A stretch of 14,047 nucleotides of DNA from an uncultured Erythrobacter sp. (lineage in GTDB: Bacteria > Pseudomonadota > Alphaproteobacteria > Sphingomonadales > Sphingomonadaceae): NCBI GenBank assembly GCA_947258465.1, contig CAMYIQ010000333.1, forward strand, positions 1 to 14,047, read 5' to 3'. Below are positions 1-5,501 of the stretch, in pieces. A program made the position numbers and the translations under genes. The stretch's first letter is position 1. Each line of letters starts with the position of its first letter. The notes below the pieces were generated by a model that saw only the letters and a list, made by a program, of their open reading frames with translations, ran no database searches and was not told where the DNA came from.

Positions 1-306
1 CAGACCCGCGCGGTACGGGCGGCCAACGCGCCGTGCCGCTTCGCGTGTCTGGACCCACAGCACACTACGCCGGTCATTCGCTTCGCAAGCCTCGGCGCGT
101 GGAAGGCTGCGCCAATCGTCCAGCGCCAAGCTCAGGGCGAATCCTGCCCCTGCCCCCTCGCGCGAGGAGGCGAAAATCTCGCTGTGCAGCATGATGCCCT
201 GCCTTGCCGCCAGCCCCGGACGCCAGCGCATGCTGCGCTGCGCAGAAAGCGCAGCGACATCTTCGAAGGCCGTGGACGGCATGGAGGAAGGGTTGGACTG
301 GGACAT
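1..306 (-). CDS. imuA: ImuA-like SOS mutagenesis protein, N-terminal part (runs off left edge)
   Basis: An open frame of 102 codons starts at the ATG complementary to 304-306 and is still open at base 1, so the stop lies outside the window. ImuA is a RecA-like accessory protein that works with ImuB and the polymerase DnaE2 in SOS-induced translesion synthesis. What supports it: residues 38-58 contain an HSEIFA segment followed by a small-residue stretch and GFALSLAL, and residues 82-102 contain VLWVQTREAARRVGRPY, both patterns I associate with alphaproteobacterial ImuA. The promoter carries a LexA box, as imuA-imuB-dnaE2 cassettes usually do. No clear Shine-Dalgarno sequence precedes the ATG, and the predicted leader is short. 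imuB and dnaE2 would be expected just left of the window (inference). The family call rests on a partial sequence recognised by eye. Confidence 0.72.
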   Translation of the reverse strand, partial: MSQSNPSSMPSTAFEDVAALSAQRSMRWRPGLAARQGIMLHSEIFASSREGAGAGFALSLALDDWRSLPRAEACEANDRRSVLWVQTREAARRVGRPYRAGL

Positions 307-323
307 AGGAAATCAAGCAATTC

Positions 324-338
324 GTTCCCATTATGTTC
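324..338 (-). promoter_or_regulatory. LexA box (SOS operator) in front of imuA
   Basis: The plus strand reads GTTC-CCATTAT-GTTC, an exact GTTC-N7-GTTC direct repeat, which is the established LexA operator of Alphaproteobacteria. It ends 18 bp upstream of the imuA ATG and covers the predicted -10 element (330-335), so LexA bound here would block RNA polymerase. It supports both the ImuA call and DNA-damage induction of the gene leaving the window on the left. Confidence 0.85.
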
Positions 339-358
339 CATATCTGATCGATTCGCAA
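330..358 (-). promoter_or_regulatory. Predicted sigma-70-type promoter of imuA
   Basis: On the minus strand, TTGCGA (complement of 353-358) and CATAAT (complement of 330-335) are separated by exactly 17 bp. The -10 matches the consensus at five of six positions and the -35 at four of six. The -10 sits inside the LexA box, the usual layout of a repressed SOS promoter. The transcript would begin around base 323 and have a leader of under 20 nt. The call is pattern-based. Confidence 0.6.
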
Positions 359-394
359 TTCGTCCTTCCACCGCCCCGCTCCGGCGCACCGAAG

Positions 395-420
395 GGAACC
401 CCGAATCGGGTGCACTCGTT
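395..420 (+). promoter_or_regulatory. EcfG (general stress sigma factor) promoter
   Basis: GGAAC at 395-399 and CGTT at 417-420 are separated by exactly 17 bp, matching the GGAAC-N16/17-CGTT consensus of EcfG promoters in Alphaproteobacteria. Transcription would start near base 427, about 28 nt before the ATG at 455. The downstream gene belongs to a general-stress-protein family, which agrees with this. A second copy with the same spacing lies at 12572-12597. Confidence 0.8.
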
Positions 421-454
421 TGAAAATCAAACGCAATTACGAAAGGCGCATTCG

Positions 455-940
455 ATGAAATATTCCGACGGCAATTCCGAAGAACTCAAGAAGAAATTTT
501 GGCTGGCGCTTGCCGACTCGCCCTTCCTTTTCCTCGAACTGGATGGCCAATCGGAGACATCGGTGCCGATGACCGCCCAACTCGACGAAGACGCCAACAG
601 CTCGATCTGGTTCTTTACCCGGAAAAGTTCGGATTTTTCCAAGCTGGGCAAGGTCAAGGCCAGCTTTGCCGGCAAGGATCACGACATGTTCGCTCGTTTC
701 GATGGCACGCTTGCCGTCGAAACCAGCAGGGAACGTTTCGACCAATTCTGGAGCAATTTCGTCGAGGCCTGGTACGATGGCGGCAAGGATGATCCCGACA
801 TCCTCTTCCTGCGCATGGATCTTGGCGACGCCGAAATCTGGAGCGGCGATCTCGGCCTGCTCAACGCAGCCAAGATGACGCTCGGCATGAATGTCTTAGA
901 CGAAGCAGAAGAGCGCCACGTGGAATCGGTCGACATCTAA
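455..940 (+). CDS. Pyridoxamine 5'-phosphate oxidase-like general stress protein
   Basis: This 161-aa soluble protein looks like the 'general stress protein 26' branch of the PNPOx-like split-barrel flavin-binding family (Pyrid_ox_like). Evidence is the length and the order of segments: an N-terminal helix, a strand with PMTAQLD (38-44), the SSIWFFT segment (49-55), and a C-terminal AWYDGGKDDPDILFLRMD segment (105-122) followed by AEIW, typical of this branch. The biochemical role of these proteins is poorly defined; flavin binding is a family expectation, not seen here. The frame is open upstream to base 191, but the start at 455 is preferred because GAAAGG (441-446) sits 8 bp before it, family similarity begins there, and the EcfG promoter would lie inside the longer version. 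It is probably a single-gene unit, closed by the terminator at 971-1005, and induced in the general stress response. Confidence 0.85.
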   Translation: MKYSDGNSEELKKKFWLALADSPFLFLELDGQSETSVPMTAQLDEDANSSIWFFTRKSSDFSKLGKVKASFAGKDHDMFARFDGTLAVETSRERFDQFWSNFVEAWYDGGKDDPDILFLRMDLGDAEIWSGDLGLLNAAKMTLGMNVLDEAEERHVESVDI

Positions 941-970
941 CACCGACCTCACGCCGAAAAAAAGGTGGTC

Positions 971-1005
971 AACGGGCCGCTCCCTCGCAGGGGGCGGCCC
1001 GTTTT
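971..1005. terminator. Rho-independent terminator, probably bidirectional
   Basis: Arms 971-985 and 989-1003 pair over 15 bp with one G-T wobble around a CGC loop, followed on the plus strand by TTTT (1002-1005). On the minus strand a run of seven T's follows about ten bases beyond the stem. It lies between the convergent stops at 940 and 1011 and probably ends both the stress gene and the transporter gene. Confidence 0.85.
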
Positions 1006-1010
1006 GTAGT

Positions 1011-2441
1011 CTACGTCCCTAGAATACTCGGGAACAGACCAGTCACCAGAATGGTGGCTACCGCGAGCGGGCACAGCCATGCGAGCAGGAACCGCCACAG
1101 ATTGAACGCCCAGGGCGAGAGACCTGTCGTCGTGCGCAGCAAATTCGCATCCGCCTTCCAGCCAATGAAAATGGAAGTCAGCAGAGCACCGACAGGCAGC
1201 ATGACCTTCCCGGTGAAGCCGTCCACCGTATCGAGAATATCGGTGTTCTCGAACAGCGACCAGAAGCCTAGCGGGCGCACATCCGACCAGACATTGTACC
1301 CGAGCAAACAGGCGATCCCGATGAGAAACGCACCGCCACCGAAAATAAGTGCCGACTTCAGGCGGCTCCAGCCACGTTCGCCGATGCCATAGGCCGTCGG
1401 AACCTCGAGCAGCGAAATCGAGCTCGTAATCGCGGCCACCAAAATCAACAGAAAGAACAGGAAGCCGAACAAGGCGCCTGCCGGCATTGTCTGGAAGGCA
1501 AAGGGGAGCGTCTGAAAAACCAGCGTCGGCCCGGCTGCAGGATCGAGCCCCACCGCAAGGACGATGGGAAAGATCATCAGCCCCGACAGAAGCGCCACGC
1601 TGGTATCGGCAACCGCGATCATTGCCGCCGTCGGCCCCAATCCGCCGCCTTCCTTGATGTAAGAGCCATAGGTAATCAGCCCCGCCACACCCAACGACAG
1701 CGAGAACAACGCCTGCCCGAGAGCAGAATTCATCACCTGCGGCGTCAGCTTCGACCAATCGGGCGTGAACAGAAAGGCCACGGCATCACCAATATCGCCT
1801 TCAATCGCACCATAGACCACAAGGCCTACAAGCAGGACGAAAAACATTGGCATCAGATAGGTCGCCGCTCTTTCGATGCCCGAACTGACACCCCGCGCCA
1901 CGATGTAGAGGGTCGCGCCCATGAACAGGAAGTGGACGCCCAGAAGCAGCCCCGGGTTGGCAAACATGTCTCCCAGGCGCTGCTGAATCTGTTCCTGGCT
2001 TTCACCCACCAGCGCACCGCGGAAGGGATCACCGGCCGCAATAGCAGAGAAAAGGTCGGCGCCCATGACAGCAGCGTAATAAAGCACCCAACCGGCGACG
2101 ACCGAATAGAACGAGACGATCAGAAAAGCCGCCACTGCCCCAATCGCGCCGAAGATCGACCAGCTCGGCGCTGCTTGCGATTGCGCCGCCACGCGGCGGA
2201 TCGAACCGATCGCATCTGTCTGCCCGACTTTGCCGATGAAAATTTCGGAAAGCACCAGTGGCAAACCCAGCAAAAACACGCAGCCGATGTAGAAGATTAC
2301 AAAGGCCCCGCCGCCGCTTTCCCCGGCAAGCGTCGGGAAGCGCCAGATATTGCCCAGCCCGACAGCGGCGCCGACGGCCGCGAGAATGAATGCGGTGCGC
2401 GAGGACCAGCCCTCGCCTGTCGTAGTCGTGGTGGCGACCAT
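1011..2441 (-). CDS. Sodium-dependent transporter, NSS/SNF (SLC6-like) family
   Basis: A 476-aa inner-membrane protein with about 11-12 hydrophobic segments, the size of bacterial LeuT/MhsT relatives, which import amino acids or similar solutes with Na+. The signature GLGNIWRFP (28-36) is the unwound first helix that forms part of the substrate and Na+ sites. It is followed by ESGGGAF, and later by a SLSLGVAGLITYGSYIKEG segment matching helix 6 and AAITSSISLLEVP matching helix 8, which contributes to the Na2 site. The substrate cannot be read from the sequence. The ATG at 2441 has GGAGAGG a little over ten bases upstream. The gene diverges from panB, ends 6 bp before the terminator at 971-1005, and is probably transcribed alone. 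Confidence 0.92.
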   Translation of the reverse strand: MVATTTTTGEGWSSRTAFILAAVGAAVGLGNIWRFPTLAGESGGGAFVIFYIGCVFLLGLPLVLSEIFIGKVGQTDAIGSIRRVAAQSQAAPSWSIFGAIGAVAAFLIVSFYSVVAGWVLYYAAVMGADLFSAIAAGDPFRGALVGESQEQIQQRLGDMFANPGLLLGVHFLFMGATLYIVARGVSSGIERAATYLMPMFFVLLVGLVVYGAIEGDIGDAVAFLFTPDWSKLTPQVMNSALGQALFSLSLGVAGLITYGSYIKEGGGLGPTAAMIAVADTSVALLSGLMIFPIVLAVGLDPAAGPTLVFQTLPFAFQTMPAGALFGFLFFLLILVAAITSSISLLEVPTAYGIGERGWSRLKSALIFGGGAFLIGIACLLGYNVWSDVRPLGFWSLFENTDILDTVDGFTGKVMLPVGALLTSIFIGWKADANLLRTTTGLSPWAFNLWRFLLAWLCPLAVATILVTGLFPSILGT

Positions 2442-2462
2442 GTTCAGATTTTTCCTCTCCAG

Positions 2463-2483
2463 ACGCGGCGACCCCTGCCGCGT
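2463..2483. repeat. Inverted repeat in the panB/transporter intergenic region
   Basis: ACGCGGC (2463-2469) and GCCGCGT (2477-2483) are perfect 7-bp arms around a 7-nt loop. It would lie in the transporter mRNA leader, just upstream of its ribosome binding site. It could be a leader hairpin or an operator; nothing in the sequence decides between them. A perfect 12-bp palindrome, AAGGGCGCCCTT, follows at 2489-2500. Confidence 0.4.
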
Positions 2484-2497
2484 GTCACAAGGGCGCC

Positions 2498-2526
2498 CTT
2501 AAACACGCAATTCCGCAGGATTCCAA
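2498..2526 (-). promoter_or_regulatory. Weak candidate promoter of the sodium-dependent transporter
   Basis: On the minus strand TTGGAA (complement of 2521-2526) and TTTAAG (complement of 2498-2503) are 17 bp apart; each matches the sigma-70 consensus at four of six positions. The -10 overlaps the AAGGGCGCCCTT palindrome (2489-2500), so a repressor there could control it. No convincing promoter was found for panB on the other strand. Confidence 0.3.
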
Positions 2527-2568
2527 GCTTGGCTTGGCCATCGTCCACGCGCTTGCTACTGGAGCGTC

Positions 2569-3441
2569 ATGTCGACGACCTTCCAGCTCGATACGAGCAC
2601 CAGCCGGGCCAACCCTACACCCCAGCCGATGAAGCGGCTGACGGTACCGAAAATCCGCGCGCACAAGGCCGATGGCGAGACCCGCGATCCGCTCGTCATG
2701 CTGACCGCCTATACCGCCCGGCAGGCGCAGTTGCTGGATGCACATTGCGACATTCTGCTGGTGGGGGATTCACTGGCGCAAGTGATCTATGGCCTGCCAA
2801 CGACGATACCCGTGACGCTCGACATGATGGCCAATCATGCGGCGGCAGTCGTACGCGGTAGCTATCATTCGGTGGTTGTGGTCGACATGCCGTTCGGCTC
2901 CTACGAACAGTCCCCGCAGCAGGCTTTCGAAAGCGCGACCTACCTGCTCAAGCAATCCGGCGCGGCTGCCGTGAAGCTCGAAGGCGGCGAGCAGATGGCC
3001 GAAACGGTCTCGTTCCTCAACCAGCGCGGCATACCGGTCATGGGGCATGTCGGCCTGACCCCGCAGGCCGTCAACGTGCTGGGCGGTTATGCGGCAAGAG
3101 GACGCGACGATGCCGAGGCGAAGAAAATCGTAGGCGACGCCAAGGCACTGGACGAGGCGGGAGCGTTTGCCATCGTCCTTGAAGGTGTGCTTGAACCGAT
3201 AGCGATCGAGGCGACCAAATCGGTATTGTGCCCCACCATCGGAATCGGCGCTTCGGCCGAATGCGACGGCCAAGTTCTGGTGACAGAAGACATGCTGGGC
3301 ATGTTCGACCGCGTGCCCCGCTTCGTTAAGAAGTACGAAGACATCGCGAGCGTCATCGAGAAGACCGTTGCGCAATATGCCGAGGAAGTGCGCGCGCGCA
3401 GCTTCCCGACAGAAGACCAGACCTACCAGCCCAAACGCTGA
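2569..3441 (+). CDS. panB: 3-methyl-2-oxobutanoate hydroxymethyltransferase (ketopantoate hydroxymethyltransferase)
   Basis: PanB transfers a hydroxymethyl group from 5,10-methylene-THF to 2-oxoisovalerate to make ketopantoate, the first committed step of pantothenate and CoA synthesis, in the cytoplasm. The 290-aa protein covers the whole (beta/alpha)8 fold. Visible family residues are LVGDSL with D67 and VDMPFGSY with D106 (Mg2+ ligands), K136 in VKLEGG, the GHVGLTPQ segment (149-156), catalytic-position E205 in VLEGV, and TIGIGAS (223-229). By eye these align with E. coli D45, D84, K112 and E181. About 20 extra residues precede the conserved core. The ATG at 2569 is preferred because GGAG (2561-2564) precedes it; M21 (2629) has no clear ribosome site. 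panC is not adjacent. DUF475 follows after 18 bp and is probably co-transcribed. Confidence 0.95.
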   Translation: MSTTFQLDTSTSRANPTPQPMKRLTVPKIRAHKADGETRDPLVMLTAYTARQAQLLDAHCDILLVGDSLAQVIYGLPTTIPVTLDMMANHAAAVVRGSYHSVVVVDMPFGSYEQSPQQAFESATYLLKQSGAAAVKLEGGEQMAETVSFLNQRGIPVMGHVGLTPQAVNVLGGYAARGRDDAEAKKIVGDAKALDEAGAFAIVLEGVLEPIAIEATKSVLCPTIGIGASAECDGQVLVTEDMLGMFDRVPRFVKKYEDIASVIEKTVAQYAEEVRARSFPTEDQTYQPKR

Positions 3442-3459
3442 ATTCAGGAATCTCGAAAC

Positions 3460-4527
3460 ATGGCTACGCTCTGGCGTTTCTACGGCTTTTCGTTCGTCTT
3501 TACACTATTCTGCCTGGGCCTTGCCATCTGGTACGGGTGGGCCAGCACCGCCTCCGTCACGGGCACATTGTCGCTGCTGTGGATCGTCGTGGTCCTGTCG
3601 GTGCTCGAAGTGTCGCTCAGCTTCGACAATGCCGTCGTCAACGCATCCGTGCTCAAGGAGATGGACGAGGTCTGGCAGCGCCGTTTCCTGACCTGGGGCA
3701 TCGCATTCGCCGTATTCGGCATGCGGATCGTATTCCCGCTGGCTATCGTGGCTATCGCGGCTGGCCTTGGGCCAGTGGAAACGGTCAATCTCTCGCTGAA
3801 TGATCCGCAGGAATACGAACGTATCGTCTCGTCGGCCCATGTCGGTATCGCCGGATTCGGCGGCGCTTTCCTCTCCATGGTCGGTCTCAAGTTCTTCTTC
3901 GATCTCGACAAGGACGTCCACTGGATCGCCGTTGTCGAGCGTCACCTCGCCAAATTCGCCGCGCTCCCGGCCGCCGAGATCGCATTGTTGCTGCTCGTCC
4001 TTTGGGGCATTTCCACAACGCTCGATCCGGACCAGGCCCTGACCTTCCTTGTCGCCGGGATCCTCGGTCTCGTGACCTTCATCGCCGTCGAAGGGATCAA
4101 TGCGATCCTGGAAATGAAGGAAGAATCCGCCAAGCTTCACGGTGCTGTCGTGCGCAGCGGACTCGGCGGGTTTCTCTACCTCAATGTCCTCGATGCGAGC
4201 TTCAGCTTCGACGGGGTAATCGGTGCTTTTGCGCTATCCAACAACATGATCGTCATCGCGCTGGGCCTGTCGATCGGCGCGATGTTCGTTCGCTCGATGA
4301 CCATCCACCTTGTGCGCAAGGGCACGCTAGCCGCCTATCGCTTTCTCGAACACGGCGCTTTCTGGGCCATCATCGTTCTTGGCGGGATCATGCTCGTTTC
4401 GGCAAAGGTCCATATCCCGGAAACCATTACCGGATTGATCGGTGCGATTCTCATCGGACTCAGCTTCTGGTGGTCGGTACGCTATAATCGGCGGCATTCG
4501 CTCGAGGACCCTGTGCCAGCCGAGTAG
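3460..4527 (+). CDS. DUF475 (TerC-superfamily) integral membrane protein
   Basis: A 355-aa polytopic membrane protein recognised as the DUF475 branch of the TerC superfamily. Members have been linked to metal-ion or tellurite handling, but the function of this branch is not established. It contains two related acidic membrane motifs, LSFDNAVV (53-60, after E50) and FSFDGVIGAF (249-258), pointing to an internal duplication as in other TerC-type transporters. A charged segment, EMKEESAKLHG (218-228), lies between them. The start at 3460 has AGGA about 10 bp upstream and lies 18 bp after the panB stop, so the two form a likely operon; no functional link is obvious. The last 68 bp overlap the end of the convergent symporter-like gene, and no terminator separates them. 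Confidence 0.85.
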   Translation: MATLWRFYGFSFVFTLFCLGLAIWYGWASTASVTGTLSLLWIVVVLSVLEVSLSFDNAVVNASVLKEMDEVWQRRFLTWGIAFAVFGMRIVFPLAIVAIAAGLGPVETVNLSLNDPQEYERIVSSAHVGIAGFGGAFLSMVGLKFFFDLDKDVHWIAVVERHLAKFAALPAAEIALLLLVLWGISTTLDPDQALTFLVAGILGLVTFIAVEGINAILEMKEESAKLHGAVVRSGLGGFLYLNVLDASFSFDGVIGAFALSNNMIVIALGLSIGAMFVRSMTIHLVRKGTLAAYRFLEHGAFWAIIVLGGIMLVSAKVHIPETITGLIGAILIGLSFWWSVRYNRRHSLEDPVPAE

Positions 4528-5461
4528 CAATCGGTGCAGCCACGACCAGTTGGAAGAAGTGATAGAGCAGCAATGCGATCACGATGAATCCAGCCTCCTC
4601 CGGCGGAAACAGAATGGTCGCGAGGGGAGCACCCACAGCAGCGCTTTTCTGCGCTCCGGCGAAAAGAAAAGCGGTACGGTCGGGCCGTTCCAGCCGGAGC
4701 GCCCCGCCGGCCAGCCACGCGCCCAGATTGCCGGTCATGAGAAATGCCGCGACGAGAAGGCCTATGACTGCCCAGTCGGGACCATCCACGCGCGACCAGA
4801 TCCCCTGCTCCACTGCCCCGGAAAAAGCGACATAGATCGCGGCTGAAATCGCAAACCGATCCACCCATACTATCCTTGGCCCGTGTCGAGCCACGACTGG
4901 ACCGGTCAGCCCCTGAACCGCCTGTCCGATGGCGAATGGCAGGATCAGCAGCACCATGATCTTGCCGATCGTCTCGAAACCCACCCCACCGCTTCCGCTA
5001 CCGCCCAGCGCCAGGAAAATCGGCACCGTGACGAACACGCCCAAAATGTTGAGCAAAGCCGCCCCGACCACGGACAGAGCCACATTGCCACCCGCCAGCG
5101 CAGTGTAGGATGTGGCGGACTGTACCGTCGAGGGCAACGTGCCGAGATAGAGGAACCCCAGCGCGACCGAAGGCGCCAACCACCCTTCGGCCAGCGACGC
5201 AAGACCCGCGCCTATGACGGCCATTGCGCCAAACACCCATACAACCAGCGGAAGCAAGAACCGCCAATTCACGAAACCGGCAACGATATCGCGCCGGGCG
5301 ATGCGCATTCCGTTGAGTAAAAACAGAATGAAAATGGCTGCATTCGCAACGGCTTGTGCAACGCCTCTGGCGTCTCCGGTCGCAGGCAGAAACGCAGCGA
5401 GAGCGATCGCTGCGACAAGCATCCGCAGCATCGGGTCGGCAAAAACGGTGCGAAAAGACAT
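4460..5461 (-). CDS. Bile acid:sodium symporter-like (SBF_like/YfeH-type) membrane protein
   Basis: A 333-aa inner-membrane protein with about nine or ten hydrophobic segments, the size of the YfeH/SBF-like family in the BASS superfamily, which transports organic anions with Na+ in characterised members. Supporting segments are FLLNGMRI (45-52), LYLGTLPSTVQSATSYTALAGG (104-125) with the conserved small/polar crossover region, and FAGAQKSAAVGAPLAT (267-282), typical of the second half. The substrate is unknown. The ATG at 5461 has no strong Shine-Dalgarno sequence but fits the usual N-terminus. It starts 40 bp after the prsT stop on the same strand and may be the last gene of that operon. Its final 23 codons overlap the convergent DUF475 gene; this C-terminal tail is polar and looks non-conserved. 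Confidence 0.88.
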   Translation of the reverse strand: MSFRTVFADPMLRMLVAAIALAAFLPATGDARGVAQAVANAAIFILFLLNGMRIARRDIVAGFVNWRFLLPLVVWVFGAMAVIGAGLASLAEGWLAPSVALGFLYLGTLPSTVQSATSYTALAGGNVALSVVGAALLNILGVFVTVPIFLALGGSGSGGVGFETIGKIMVLLILPFAIGQAVQGLTGPVVARHGPRIVWVDRFAISAAIYVAFSGAVEQGIWSRVDGPDWAVIGLLVAAFLMTGNLGAWLAGGALRLERPDRTAFLFAGAQKSAAVGAPLATILFPPEEAGFIVIALLLYHFFQLVVAAPIATRLAQGPRANAADYSVPTTRS

Positions 5462-5501
5462 GGTGTTCAGTTGCCGCCGCGATGCCGGCTTGTCGAGAGG
5501 C

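Noticed and set aside
191..454. An 88-codon upstream extension of the stress protein gene
   Set aside because: It overlaps the imuA coding start and would place the EcfG promoter inside the gene. The start at 455 has a ribosome site and family similarity begins there.
1932..2861. A 309-codon open frame on the plus strand
   Set aside because: It is antisense to the transporter and then runs out of frame into panB, both well-supported genes.
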